Notes: generated by a model from the sequence alone, not told the origin. A DNA stretch of 64,000 bases from Triplophysa rosa (GCF_024868665.1 NC_079904.1:2309807-2373806); one strand, 5' to 3'; counted from the stretch's first letter, positions 48,601 to 59,794 are shown. Translations and numbers: made by a program.

Positions 48601-51128
48601 AGCTTTTTACTTCTGCCGATTGTATTTAGGCTTCAAAAATAGCAAATATTGTGTTAATCTGTAAAGATTGTTTTAATAGACAAAACGTGTAAACATCATG
48701 AACATTTGTTAATCACGGAGCGTATTTTTTGCGACCTTTCAAAAGTCTATGGGGAAAATGCGGTCGAGGGAACCAGCGCGGCGCTTACTTCCGGGTTAGC
48801 CAACAAAATACGTCATCTTTGAGCCACTCCATATATGGACAAGTTAATGTTGTTGTTTACCTGTCCATCAGAACTCTCTCTCTCTCTTTGTGTGTGTGTA
48901 GCTGTATGCAAAGCTTCAGTCTCTGAAGGCAGATATTCAGGATGTAAATGACGAACATGTGAGAAGTCGACAGGAGCTGGAACAAACTCAAAATGAACTG
49001 ACCAGAGAACTCAAATTCAAGTGAGTCCGAGTCCAAACTTCTCAACAAAAAGAAAACTATTTTTGACCATTACTTTTTTAACATTACCATTATGCACCAA
49101 ATGGAGGTTCTTGAAACCCATATCAATCATTCTGTAGTGTAAACACAAACTGATAAATGTGTCATCGTGTGTGTTTACGTCTGCGCAGGTATCTGATTAT
49201 AGAGAATTTCATCCCTCCTGAAGAAAAGAATAAAATTATGAACAGACTTCAGTTTGACGCTGAGGAAGATCAGTGGAAGTTTCAGCCTCTCGTCCCGTCA
49301 GAGAAGTGAGTGAACTTTGACCTCTGCGTGACCTTAAGCTGAGTGATGTGTTATTTACAACATGAATTACGTGTTTCATTAATACACACACTGATACTAA
49401 TGTTGTTATTGTTTGACGCAGTAAATTCACGCAGATGAAAAGACCCGCCTCCGCCGTGGGATACAAGCGACCAATCAGCCAGCACGCTAGGGTTGCCATA
49501 GCGATGGGAGCTCATTCCAGATACAGGGTATGTTTATGAACAGACAGAGAGATATGTCTGGTTGGGTTATTATGTGCATGATTTATTGTGACGGGCCCTC
49601 GTGTGTCTTTATAGGCGGAGAATATAATGGTTCTAGAACTGGACATGACTCCTCCTGTCGTGTTTCAACTGGACTCCCCAAAGTCTGGATCAGAGATAGA
49701 ACCGTCTCAAGACGTTCTGCTGGAGAACTCTACTTACAGAGAGAAATTTGCAGCAGGACGGGTGCGAAAGTCTCAGTCGTGGTCAGTATGATTGAATGTT
49801 TAAATCATCCGTCTCCCATCTTCAGAATGTCTGTTAGAGTTTTAATCTTGTGTAAATCTTAAAGGTCGTATATAATTGTTGTTGTTTTTTTCAGAATGTT
49901 TGATTCTTCTGTGTTTTGTCATGAAAATAATCTTGTTGCTAAAATATGGTGTTAAAAATTAAATCAATAACAATAATAATGCATCTTTCAGTTTGTTTTA
50001 AGACCACTGGCCTTCCATGACTCTTGCGTGACTACAGATGATGAAATTGGATTTGTGAATGATTTGTGTGTGTTGTTAAAAGTAAAATAGGATTATAAAT
50101 AGTTCATACATAATAAGAGGCAGTGTAATCTCAATATATACAGATCATGTGTTCTTTGTGGATTTGGTTTTGGTTCATTGGTTCATTGATGTGAGAATGG
50201 ATATCTAATAGAATTTGTATGTAGTAGGTATGCTGTGCACATTATAGGGATTGCCTGTATGTACTGTAGTTACAATTTGGATAAACTCTGAACTCAGTAT
50301 CCCACAATGCAATGGGGGTCATTCCATTTTATTTGTGATCAATGAATCATAAGCAACATCAACCTTGAAGATCTTCATCTGGAGTCATTATTTGATCTTA
50401 TTTAATATTGTTATTTGTATTTTGAAAAAGCGTACAGTGTGGGTAGTTGACAAATAAATTGTAAATGTGTCCTATGGTGTAACAGCCAAAAAACGAACAA
50501 TGAAGAAATATCTCTCTTATGCTATTTTATTTTATAAATATGAATAATATAACATATCATTAACCTTTTTTTCTCCAAATTTTTTGCTAGGTCACAACAT
50601 ATGACACAGGATACTGTATATTTTTCAATTACCCATACCAGTCAAAAAGTGTAGGGCATTTTTTATCTCTTGTTTTATACATATATATATATTCATATTA
50701 TATAATATTGTATTCCACATTTTAGCAAAATGGTAATCTAATCAAAATGATGAAATAACACAAATATAATTAAAGATATCAAAAATAAATCAAACCTTAT
50801 ATTCAAATCTTATATTAGGATTTTCAAATGAGTCATTCTTTGACTAGAATTTGCACATTTTGGCCGAAGTAGTAGTCCAGTGCAGATATATACAAAAATA
50901 TATACCCACACCCACACTGCAAAACTAGTCTGAGGAGTGTGGTTTTACACTTTTCTGCACATAGCCAATGTATTGGTGTCATCGTGATGACATCACATGT
51001 GTTCTGTGTGCAGGTGCCAGTCTCCACAAGCCATCTCCTCCTCAAGCTCCGCCCTCTCTCTGGCATCCTCAGGGTCCCACGGTCTGCCACACCCACAAAA
51101 CATCACCATGGCAACGGCAAATGAATGA
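38172..51128 (+). CDS. kif3c: Kinesin-2 family motor KIF3C, complete coding region
   Basis: Plus-end microtubule motor subunit that pairs with KIF3A; works in neuronal and axonal transport. Eight coding exons: 38172-39587, 45342-45443, 45662-45784, 48902-49020, 49189-49305, 49422-49527, 49615-49781, 51014-51128 (2265 nt, 754 residues). The first codes the whole motor: P-loop GQTGTGKT (97-104), switch [11 protein letters not shown] (208-217), switch II DLAGSE (246-251), neck ending [21 protein letters not shown] basic then acidic stretch (377-413) and a long coiled coil follow. The tail has [16 protein letters not shown] and ends with KSQSWCQSPQ, diagnostic for KIF3C over KIF3B. The glycine-rich loop-11 insert of mammalian KIF3C is absent; the loop reads [16 protein letters not shown] as in KIF3B. 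Possible polyadenylation signal AATAAA at 51319. Confidence 0.97.
39588..39656. repeat. GT/GC microsatellite starting at the kif3c exon 1 donor
   Basis: The donor AAG|GTGTGTAAGTGTGTG is itself the start of a (GT)n with a (GCGT)n interior. The homology-supported donor is at 39588. A stronger-looking GTAAGT lies 4 bp downstream at 39592 and would shift the frame. Confidence 0.85.
39696..40559. mobile_element. Tc1/mariner-like non-autonomous element in kif3c intron 1
   Basis: Left end CAGCTGCGGAAAAAATTAAG (then AGACCA) and the reverse of the right end, GAGTCGTGAAAAAATTAAG (then AGACCA), are inverted repeats. TA lies on both sides (39694-39695 and 40560-40561), as for Tc1 elements. The 864-bp body has no transposase and contains a fragment of another MITE at 40170. 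Confidence 0.8.
40170..40250 (+). mobile_element. Left-end fragment of the AGGGGTCATATG MITE, nested
   Basis: About 80 bp identical or nearly so to 40878-40950 (TTAAAGGGGTCATATGGTGC and on through CCATGCATGTATTT), but without a right end. It lies inside the Tc1-like element at 39696-40559, so it arrived after it or was copied into it. Confidence 0.85.
40882..41445. mobile_element. Complete MITE with TTAA target duplication
   Basis: Ends AGGGGTCATATG and CATATGACCCCT are perfect inverted repeats. TTAA flanks both sides (40878-40881 and 41446-41449). At 564 bp with no transposase it is non-autonomous. TTAA targets occur in piggyBac and Kolobok families; I cannot decide between them. Fragments of the same family occur at 24609 and 40170. 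Confidence 0.88.
41700..41729. repeat. (CA)n microsatellite
   Basis: About 15 CA units in kif3c intron 1, between GT-rich stretches at 41634-41660 and 41762-41790. Confidence 0.93.
42032..42452. mobile_element. Cyprinid MITE, AGGGATAG family, carrying a nested MITE
   Basis: Ends AGGGATAGTTCACAC and GGGTGAACTATCCCT are inverted. The internal words match the other family copies, but 42126-42365 is a separate element inserted into it. Without the insert the copy is about 180 bp. In kif3c intron 1. Confidence 0.88.
42126..42365. mobile_element. Nested 240-bp MITE with perfect inverted repeats and TA target
   Basis: Starts TGAAGAGTTTGGTTCCAAAA and ends with the exact reverse complement, 24 bp in all. 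TA lies at 42124-42125 and 42366-42367. Removing the element and one TA restores CAAAATATCTTCTTTTG, which is the uninterrupted sequence in sister copies (for example 45018-45034). This is therefore a base-exact insertion of Tc1/mariner type. Confidence 0.93.
42453..44878. other. kif3c intron 1, gene-free
   Basis: AT-rich intron with a moderately CG-rich island around 43920-44110 that includes an RFX-type site (44023). GT-rich patches occur at 43925-43935 and 44301-44335. No exon is supported. Confidence 0.45.
44023..44036. promoter_or_regulatory. RFX X-box palindrome in kif3c intron 1
   Basis: GTTGCTATGGCAAC matches the RFX-family X-box (GTTGCCATGGCAAC) at 13 of 14 positions. RFX factors control ciliary genes, and kinesin-2 motors are ciliary and neuronal transport proteins, so an intronic enhancer is plausible. 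Binding itself is inferred. Confidence 0.5.
44879..45127. mobile_element. Cyprinid MITE, AGGGATAG family, with TTAA target duplication
   Basis: Starts AGGGACAGTTCAC and ends TACACTATCCCT. TTAA flanks both ends (44875-44878 and 45128-45131). Its internal sequence is the best preserved of the six copies. It lies 214 bp before kif3c exon 2. Confidence 0.88.
45584..45659. repeat. (GT)38 microsatellite touching the kif3c exon 3 acceptor
   Basis: Uninterrupted GT dinucleotides end one base before the acceptor TAG (45659-45661). There is no ordinary polypyrimidine tract between the repeat and the exon. Confidence 0.97.
46333..46467. repeat. Tandem duplication with GACA runs
   Basis: A 56-bp unit beginning GTTGCTAGGGTGTTGCTACT is present at 46333-46388 and 46412-46467, separated by a partial copy (AAGGCAGACAGACAGACAAAG). 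The GTTGCTAGGGTGTTGC word also occurs at 57760-57800, so the unit derives from a dispersed repeat. In kif3c intron 3. Confidence 0.85.
47286..47473. mobile_element. Hairpin MITE in kif3c intron 3
   Basis: Ends GGCTGGAATACACTACAAGA and the exact reverse complement form at least 25-bp perfect inverted repeats around 188 bp. The left flank is TTAAA and the right ATAA, possibly a decayed TTAA target. It has no coding potential. Confidence 0.88.
47580..47765. mobile_element. Cyprinid MITE, AGGGATAG family, 5'-truncated
   Basis: Shares GAAGATATTTTGAGAAATGT and TGACATGAGGGTGAT with the other copies and ends CAACTGTCCCT. The left end is missing. Confidence 0.8.
48113..48832. mobile_element. 720-bp inverted-repeat element in kif3c intron 3
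   Basis: Left end ATGGAGTGGCTTAGAGATGA and the reverse of the right end, ATGGAGTGGCTCAAAGATGA, continue as imperfect inverted repeats through GACGT and AGCG words. Unusually CG-rich for this region. No transposase; target duplication unclear. Confidence 0.75.
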
Positions 51129-52373
51129 GACAGGAATTACCATAACACCACAGAGGATTAAACAATAGACACTAAACACAACATATATTGAGGAAGACAG
51201 GGTGAGACAAACCCTTCCATCTCCATCAAACGAGGATCCCGGAAAACCTGCCCACGTCCCTGCTGTCCGCTCGATGCGGGACAAAACAGTTCATGCTAAT
51301 TTTTTACTCTCCAGGACCAATAAAACGATTGATATTACAAACAATACTCCCCTCTCTTCATCTCTTGCTCTCTGTGTGTTATTCCTCGGGGCAGTTTTGA
51401 CCTGAAGACACTTTGATAACTGCCATCAAATGACAGCACTGAATATTCTCACCTCACCCCGGCACCTGAGGTCTGGTCAAACTGTCACGTTTGTTGAGAT
51501 TCACTTCGCTGCTTCCAAACCAATTGGTCAACCTCAGCGTTTACTTTCTGACTTTAAAGCATCACGTCTGGAAAACGCACGCCTCAGATGATGGAAGCCA
51601 AACGGATGGGGATTGTGACCTAATGTAAAGAAGAGAGCTAAAGAGAGGCTTGTCTCTCTTTCTATCTGCATGTCTTACTGTATGTGTGTGTCTTTGTAAT
51701 TCTGATCAGGGTTCCGGAAGGAAGATGTCTGTCTGGCTGAAGGATGGATCTGCAGGGTTCCCACGGGCGTGGAAAATATGGAAATATCAGGGAATTTCAA
51801 CATTTTGATTTCCAGGCCTGGAAAGGTCACGTAAATTAAATATTAGAGTTGCAATCCGTAATTACTGCCGTAAAATTGCAGGTTACTCAATGTGCTTGTC
51901 TTTGCGTGAGTTGAAGTCAAAGTATGTCAGACATTTCCCTCGAAAGTGTACGAGACAGTTCAAATCATAAATCATTATTATAGGCTTTCTGTTGTAAATA
52001 GTGGTAAGGAGACATTTTTAACACTATTTTTTATGTGGAAAAAAGTTTACATAAAAACGTTATGGGAATTTATATAGATAATATAAATGGTTTCAGTTTT
52101 TCTTAAAGGTGATGTGTCATTTCAATATTACTACCCCAATCAGGACAGCCAAATAATCCGATTGAAATTTAATTTGGTGCTGCTAATGGGACAGATTTGA
52201 CACATTCCACCTAAAAAATCTGTCTGTAGCCTTTTATTTATGCAAGTAAGAAATCACAGTTCTTGCCTATGATATAACAAAAGCCTTTTTGCCAGTCAAT
52301 GTTATTATATCAAGTTAATTTAAACACTTTCGAAGTAAATAGTGTTTACATTTTTGGGGTGAATCAACCTTAA
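51129..52373 (+). other. kif3c: kif3c 3' UTR and downstream DNA
   Basis: Starts after the kif3c stop. AATAAA at 51319-51324 is a plausible polyadenylation signal. A half-copy of a CAGGGTTCCCACG-ended transposon, related to 26039-27432, begins at 51757. No other gene was seen. Confidence 0.5.
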
Positions 52374-52766
52374 AGTCGCCGTGAACCGGAAGTTGTGATC
52401 GTTTTTACTTCCGTATTCTGGCACATTTCCGAGTGAAAAATAATTTCAAAGGAGAAATTGAGTGGGCGTGGCTTGCGTATTTCACTCCGAATTGATTGGA
52501 TATGTAACAGCTGTTGCATTGATTTTGAAATGAAACTGGCAGCAGACTGACAGTTGAAGGGGAGGAGTTAACGGATGCTCCGGTCAAGCCGTCTAATTTA
52601 TGTCATTTCAGATCAGGACGGAAGTGCATTTTCAGATTTTAAATGAAGATTATGAGGGAACATGAATTTTAAAACGAAAATGACCCACATTTATAAGCTA
52701 TTTACTATAAACGCTGCAGTATTTCATGAAAAAATAAGAATTGTCATTTTTAATTTCACTGGGACT
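52374..52766. mobile_element. MITE with TTAA target duplication
   Basis: Ends AGTCGCCGTGAA and TTCACTGGGACT are inverted with two mismatches. TTAA flanks both sides (52370-52373 and 52767-52770). 393 bp, non-coding. Intergenic between kif3c and dtnb. Confidence 0.82.
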
Positions 52767-53439
52767 TTAAGTTATGGCTTACTTCATAATGACAGACTGG
52801 AAACGCAATGGAAATTCAACTTTCAAATGGTGTGGGGACCCTGGATCTAAAATGTGTGATCTGTAGATACCGAGCATGTGCTATATGACCTGGGCTTTGC
52901 TTTAACCTTTAAACCACTGCACTAACTTAAAGCAATGAGAGATCACGGACACAAAACACGCAAACACATCAACACACAGATATGCCTTGCTTACTTGATT
53001 TCTTCTGCAGCAACAGCCAAGGTTTCCAGCCAGATGCCCTTCTACTGTAATTATGAACATGTGGAGATGAAGATCTATGTGTGTCTATGTGCATCAGAGT
53101 TGTGTGTTGTTGGCACATGGAGTTGCTCTCAGTGAATGGAATTAAATGAGCAGTTCTCTGGCGTGTTTGTTAACGTTTCTTTCATGTGTGCCAGAAAGTG
53201 TGTTGTTTGGCAGTCAACACAATATGTCTTAATGAAATGTCAGAAATTCAAAAAGGTTGTGTGAGGGTTGGTAACATCTTGGTATAGAAACAATATTAGT
53301 TTGTCTCCACAGTGACAGCAAATCAAACAGGAATGTTCCGGTTCAGTGTGGTTTTTTACCTCGGATGTATTGAATAACTTATATCACAATTGTTCTTACT
53401 TGTCATTGAGGACACGAGTAAGACAATCTCTCTTTCTCT

Positions 53440-53697
53440 CTGTCTGGATGGATGGTGGTTTATATAGTGGGCTTGCTGAAGCAGGCATCTACTCTGAATA
53501 ATTGACGCACGTGCCCACGCGGCGCCTTCCGTTACGGATAATCGGTGGGATGCTGGAGGTCTCGTGCGGTGTCACGTTCTGCTGCTGAACCGTTTCATTT
53601 CACTTTCGCCAGTGTCACATCACAGTCTGAGACAGGTGATATGTTCACTATAAATATGTATAAATAATATAATAGATAAATAAAGATGAAAACTTAC
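53440..53697. promoter_or_regulatory. CpG-rich promoter-like block
   Basis: CpG-dense DNA, with a TATATAGTGGGC word at 53461 and CACGTGCCCACGCGGCGCC near 53508. It faces the candidate minus-strand exon at 53698-53806, and a plus-strand donor-like GAGACAG|GTGATA lies at 53631-53643. It could be a bidirectional promoter of non-coding or small transcripts. Confidence 0.3.
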
Positions 53698-53806
53698 GCC
53701 GGATAGAGAAGCAGAGAATCGCGAATTCCAAGAGTGGACGTGATCGAGCCGCGGACCAGAAATTCATCTCTGTTTCCATGACAACCACTTTTTGGTCATT
53801 GGACAT
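53698..53806 (-). CDS. Candidate first exon on the minus strand (unidentified)
   Basis: From ATG at 53806 (another in-frame ATG at 53815) 36 codons stay open to a strong donor, CGGC|GTAAGT, in phase 1. The protein starts MSNDQKVVV and includes a hydrophobic run, LLEFAILCFSI. It stands in an island of CpGs within AT-rich DNA. I recognise no family, and only 2.5 kb separate it from the kif3c 3' end, with no obvious second exon. It could be a small membrane-protein gene, an lncRNA, or chance. Confidence 0.25.
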
Positions 53807-53859
53807 TTTCCTCATGCATCACTACCCCCACTCCTCACTTTTTCTGTTTTTTCTCTTCA

Positions 53860-56157
53860 AATAAATAATCAACCTGTATTCTAAAATTGAGAGATATACA
53901 ATACAATGTCAATACAATACATTCAGTCTATTTTTGTCTTGTAGCATTCTTTAATTAAATTATTAGTACAATAATGGGAATTTAAAGTCGTTATTTAATG
54001 TTTTTTAAGTCGGTAATATTTTACACTAATTTATGAATATAAACATAACATTTATTTAATCATCACGAGGAGCTGCAGTAGAGCCTTTACTGCCCCCTGT
54101 TGGATAAAATACTTAATACACCAATTAGTGTTCATGTAGGAGTAGTGTCACCTTTAAAAGGCACACAGCTGTTCTGGTCAAATAATCTCCCTATAATAAC
54201 CCCCTATCATCTCAGTACCAAGCAGGCCTGAGCCTCCCAACAACCCCCCGCCCCCCCCAGAAAAAATTACCATGGTTTTAATACAGTAAAAGTGTTTAAA
54301 ATAAAGATTGGTCGCACTTGATTTCCAGTTTTATGTTTAAAATATGGTTATTGTGATGAGACATGTGTGGTTAATACAGAAATGTGTGGTTAATATGGTT
54401 TACTATAAATAAAGCAAAAAAACATGGTTACCATGGTTAATTTTCCTAAGGACTATTTATAAACCGCCAGATGGCAGCATAACAGCAGATACATGACTGA
54501 CCTTTGTACTCATTTGCGTTTGTATAAAAAGCACTGATTTTAGTTTCATTTTTCCCTTAACAACCTGTCTAAATTACATATTTAGAATCTGTTGACCAGA
54601 ATAGTCTGTGTATGTGCATAGAGTTTTTTAATGCAAGAATATAACAGCTGCTTACCTCACTTCTGTGACATTCTCATAACTACCTTGGACAGGCAGTTCT
54701 GGAATCTGTGGTAAAAATGTACACCCAAGAACTGTATGAACTGGGGAACTCGTGAAATGTCTCAATTGTGGGGTGCATGTTTTGACTATTAAAAGGTGAC
54801 CCAATTTATGTGAGTTCATTCCAAGTGTAGCTAAAGGCAAAGCCTTGGAAATCGCCGGTTTATGGCATGAAGCATGAGTAAATGTTCAACTGGCGTGTGT
54901 GTGTGTGGGGGGGGTCAGTCCATGTGATCACATTCTACAAAGGTTTAACACTCCCTGCGCTTCTAAGATGTCACGGACACAGAAATAAACTGGCTCCTCA
55001 TCGGCTGTATTTCATCTCTGGACGTTGCACAAGTTACAATCTATAAACAGCAATATATTCCAAAATGACTGATTCTGAATTCTGATTGCTGTAATTCAGA
55101 AAATAATATTTTCTTTATTAAATAATCCTGATGTGGTTAAAGTGTAAAATAGGTTGCAACTGATTTTCTGTGACAGATATTGCATCGTGTCACCAAAGAG
55201 CAAGCGAGAGAGACCGGGCACAGAAGAAAGGACTGAGATTAATAACTTCGTATAAAAAGTGATATCATGTAACACTGAAGAATGTTCTTCATGGATGAAT
55301 GGCATCCTCATTCTTCTGATACCACAAAGGGGCGGAGGATAAGACCCACAAGTCTTTTTACAGTTTACTGATGTACATTAGGGGTGTGACTAATCCTAAG
55401 GGGCACAGTGAATCCTCAAGGGTGTGTCTAATGCATCTAGAATGAGACTAATACAGGATGTATTCACTGGATGTGTGTGGACTGCACCTTTACTCTTATA
55501 ATCAGCATTATCACACTTGGATTTATTGATGTAAACGTGCCAGGTGACAGATGCTTTGTTTTTCTTTTGTTCGCTCCTTCAACCACTTAATGCAGTTATT
55601 CATAGAGGTATTTGAGATTACACAATGATAGCAAACATTAGTTTAGATTTCTGTCAGATAATGTTTGCTCATCTAAACAAATGCTTATTTTTTGGCAACG
55701 GTTCAGTTATTGAGTTCAGACACTGGTAAACAATCCCATCTCTGTCATTTCAGACAGTTGTCTGTCTCTTAAAAATAAACGTATCCCAGTTTGGAGTTTG
55801 ACACCCCTGCGACGCGCGTGACGTCAGAGCTTGATAAAAATAATACAAACGTCTCACATGACACATTTTTTTGGTGTATGTGTGCGTGAGTGCGTGCGTG
55901 CAAAAAAAAAAAATGTGTGTGTGTGTGTGTATGATACCTCCTGTATTATGTTATATTTATTCAAGCATTAAAAAAAGTTTCACATGACACATTTTAACTA
56001 TTACACTTTGACATAAGAAAATATTTTTTATGTAATGAACGATCCGTTTCATTATTGTTATTCATTACTATGACATTTTGCTGTGAAAGTTTTTTGTCTC
56101 TCTTATGTGTTGTGATTCTTGTGTGTCAAAATATTCAAACCAAGAAACTATTTTAAA

Positions 56158-56193
<36 letters not shown>

Positions 56194-56940
56194 TGTGTGT
56201 GCGCGCGCGTTCGCGCTCTCCTCAATGAGTTTCTCCACTATGGCGATACTCACAGACTCGATTTATCGTTCCACCGAATGTCTCGTGAATCATCTGGTAT
56301 AATGAGACTATAATGAGACTAATGAGACTATAATGAGAAATCTGAGATGAAGGTGAGAGACTGATGTTGGATGTTTTTACCGGATCAGAGCTGCGGAAAT
56401 TCACACCGGTGAGTTCAAACCTCTGCTCTTCTCTAAAACACAACACTACACATTATAAAAACACAAGTTAAAACTATAAAAGTACTTTAACAGAGTTACA
56501 CATTCTCTGTATGCAGGAAACACAAACTCAGAGCGCTGAATGAACTGCAGGGAGATGCGGTTAACGTTTGACAACATGGCCGCTCACTTTCATCTTCTCG
56601 TTTTGTAAAGTTAAAGAAAATAAATGTATAGTACGAACGATGTAATACACAGAATATACTTTTTTTGCGTTTTTAACCTTATATGTGATTTAGATTCCGC
56701 AGGAGTGTGTTTGTTGCTACAAATGTAACAGTTTCCGCTGACGCAAAACAACGATATGAAACTGTAACTTTCACACACAGATTCACACACGTCTGTTCTG
56801 TCTCTGTGTGTGTGTTTATACAAAGCTCGTATTTGTGCTTGCTTTGTTTCCGTGAACATATTATTGTAGGAAGTTACAAGGGTAAAAGTAGAAGTATCAA
56901 AAAGTAGCTTGGTGTCATGTTTTGTGGGCATTAATGTATG
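53860..56940. other. Intergenic DNA between kif3c and dtnb
   Basis: AT-rich with an ACCATGGTT-type palindromic repeat (54268-54445), CTCF-like words (CTGCCCCCTGTTGG near 54091, CGCCAGATGGCAGC near 54464), a GT run with G tract (54895-54914), a GA microsatellite (56161-56191) and a GAGACTATAAT-type short tandem repeat (56302-56338). The 56340-56600 block has some CpGs and an ACCG|GTGAGT donor-like site (near 56407), a possible dtnb promoter or untranslated exon. No asxl2-like exon was recognised. Confidence 0.4.
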
Positions 56941-56943
56941 TGT

Positions 56944-57061
56944 CCTTGTAGCTCAGCAGGTAGTGTTGCGTTAGCTTGTGCAGGAACAACACACATACTG
57001 ATCAAATGTTTACCTTGCGTGTCTTTGGATAAAAGCATCTGCCAAATGCATAAATGTAAAT
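56944..57061 (+). mobile_element. tRNA-derived SINE
   Basis: The head contains TAGCTCAGCAGG, a perfect tRNA A box. The tail is TTTGGATAAAAGCATCTGCC and ends in an AAATG-rich repeat. The same tail occurs as fragments elsewhere in the window. Confidence 0.8.
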
Positions 57062-57986
57062 GATGCAAAATAAAAGAACAGTAGTGTTTTTAAAACATAG
57101 TAATAGTAATACTAGGACACAATACATATAAAAGAAAAGGCGTATTGTGTTATTATGTTGTTTATATTAGAGGTAGCCATTGGGAGGGTTGCGGTGGTCT
57201 TCAAGCGCCTCTGTACTTCTGTCTGTACTTTTGTGTGTGTATAAAAACTAAACTAAGTGGGGCCTCTACAGCACGGTATTTAAAAAAACTGTATTTGAAA
57301 CACCTTTATTCATGTGACCTGCACAAAACCTCTTACCAGTGTTTCCTCACACAGAGGTTTGAGCTCTGGAATCTTAGGAATGTTTGTCCCACTTGTGTGA
57401 TAGTCTTGGTACCTGCTACAGCACACACACACACACACACATGTGCATGCCCACATGTACACACTGTGGCACACCCGCAGACCAGAGGGCCTCTTCCAGA
57501 TTTAGGACATCATCTAAACCCAGCAGACTGCTAAAGGTGTGTGCGCGCCGCACATGTTCTTCGGTGAACATCTTTGATTAATCAATAAAACAATACATTT
57601 ATTAACATCTTTATACTTTATTTGACATGTGGCATCAGTGGATGGTACACAGAGATGTGTCCTCCATCCAGAATGTCTCAAGTAGTGACACGCTCCTATA
57701 TCAGTCTTTTGTCATTTCATGAGTCAATATTATGCACAGGCATGCTATAGTGCTGTATGTGGTTGCCAGGGTGTTGCTGAATGGTTGCTAGGGTGTTGCG
57801 TTTTAGTTGCTCAAGTGTTTTGGGTGGTTGCTAAGTTGGCAAAAAAGCTCCATCCACAATTCTGTGCTATTCTTGCAGATGGGATTTAGGTCGTAAAAAT
57901 AGGATGCAAAATATTTATGTCTGTCATTTCATTCATTTGATTTGGTGGTGATTTTTTCCCGGACAGGTTTTGTAAATTCCAGCCAG

Positions 57987-58035
<49 letters not shown>

Positions 58036-58525
58036 AACTTGTGGGCTGTCAGCCTTATTTGTTTCTCCATGAAATGCAAACACTTTCAGTCCTGTGAAAC
58101 ACACACAAACTCCTGCAGTCAGTCATATGACAGGTGAATAAATGTGACGTCTAAATCCACAGTGAGACAGTTTGATCTTATTTCGTTGTCTCACAAAGAC
58201 ATTGAGCTGAATAAGTGAATGATGAAGACTGTTTTGGAGATGAACTCTCATCACAGATCCACAGGGACCATCTGAAGGCTTTTGTTGTTGTCTATTCATT
58301 CAGTCATTTAGAGAAATCTGTCACAAAATGGAAATCTTATGATTAACAAGACACTAATTAGAAACCAAATATGTTCACAAAGAGCCATTACTGTAAAACA
58401 CGCTGTGTTAACAAGCAGATGGAGCTGTCGGTTAGTTGTGGTCGTCATGGCAAATGTTACTGGGGTAAATAATGTCATAGTAATTGTTTCCGTAATGCAT
58501 ACAGTTAACTCTGTTACTGTATAGC
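57062..58525. other. Intergenic DNA, repeats only
   Basis: Holds CA at 57421-57440, a GTTGCTAGGGTGTTGC dispersed repeat (57757-57830) and (GT)n at 57989-58033. Open frames at 57145-57581 have no family or splice support. Confidence 0.45.
57989..58033. repeat. (GT)n microsatellite
   Basis: About 22 uninterrupted GT units. Confidence 0.95.
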
Positions 58526-58670
58526 TGAGGTCATCAACCCTGTTCCTGGAGATCAACTGTTTGACTATCAAGATCTTCAGGATCACTTAAAAATGACAGA
58601 CAGGTGCGTTGACGCAGGTTGGAGTTAAATAAGGACGGTTCATCTCCAAGAACAGGGTTGACCACCTCTG
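58526..58670. mobile_element. Palindromic MITE
   Basis: GAGGTCATCAACCCTGTTCC at the left and the reverse of AGAGGTGGTCAACCCTGTTC at the right form inverted repeats of nearly 30 bp around about 145 bp. A frequent fish element with no coding capacity. Confidence 0.8.
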
Positions 58671-58967
58671 CTGTATAATGATCCTGTTACAGATCTGCAA
58701 ACAAATCTTCAAAAGTCCTTTGAAGCTTGAATTCTATGTAAAAAAAATGTGGTTGGATATATGCAATAAATAATGTGATTGGTCAGGATAGTTCCAAACA
58801 TGCTGATATTTCGTATGAATATCTTGAATATTGTTGAAAACAATAGTAATTTGCCAGTCACCATTTTTAATTATTATAGAGCAAAGTAAATGGAGAGTTA
58901 ACTTATTTTAGTTAATGTTAATTTAATATTTTGATTCTTTTTTATATTTTTTATAATAATAGTTTTA

Positions 58968-59092
58968 GTTGGCACCGGTGGTCCTGTGGACTTTGTGCAG
59001 ACATGTTGTGCAGCAGCCCTTCAGGTGACCCAAGTTCGAGTCCTGACTCTTTCATCCCATAATCTCTCTCCAATGTCCTGTACAGGTTAAAA
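58968..59092 (+). mobile_element. tRNA-derived SINE
   Basis: Has a GTTCGAGTCC B box at 59034-59043 and a GGTGGTCCTGTGG A-box-like head about 45 bp earlier, the spacing of a tRNA promoter. Unrelated in tail to the SINE at 56944. Confidence 0.65.
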
Positions 59093-59760
59093 AGAAAGTT
59101 TTTTTAAAACAAATAATATTGTTTTAATGCTAAGGAAGTGTTTCTAATTATTGTTTAGTTTAAGTATTTAAAATAATTTTTAGGCCTGTGTTTTATTGAT
59201 TTTCAAATGTTTTTAAATGTAGGTGACGAAAATAACCCTGATATATTGTCTGTCTGCAAAAAGGCATCAGATTTGAGTTATATCGATCAGGGATATTTGA
59301 CTGTTTGCATCACTCTGCTTGTCTGTGTTTGTGGCGCTCTGGACCGCACGTAAGTGGATGCAGAACAAAGTCGTGTGAATTTTGCCTGTAGCAAAATAAA
59401 GCTTTTTGAAAGTTGACACAACAGTGTTTTCTCTTTGTCTAAAATCTCATTCAGTGGGATTTCTCTCACCCGTAAACAGCATGGAAAACCTGGAGTGAAT
59501 TTGGATTATGCAGGAGGAGCTGGACTATTTGTGGAGTTATTGCTTAACTTGACTCTCATGTTGTAGTCCCTGTTTTATATTTAAGGTTTTATCTAACGTA
59601 CTTTTTAATATCTGACAATATTATGTATGATTATAGCAGCGACATTCTGTTGTGTGTTAAAGTGGATAATATCTTCCATGAGCTCTGAGTTTGGTACTGA
59701 ATAGAGCTATGAATGGAGGTTTGGGAATTACTGCATCAGCAGACACTAAAATATGTTGGA

Positions 59761-59761
<1 letters not shown>

Positions 59762-59794
<33 letters not shown>

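Noticed and set aside
57145..57581. 129-codon plus-strand frame before dtnb
   Set aside because: His/Thr-rich part comes from a CA repeat. No domain, and it does not match ASXL2 or dystrobrevin.
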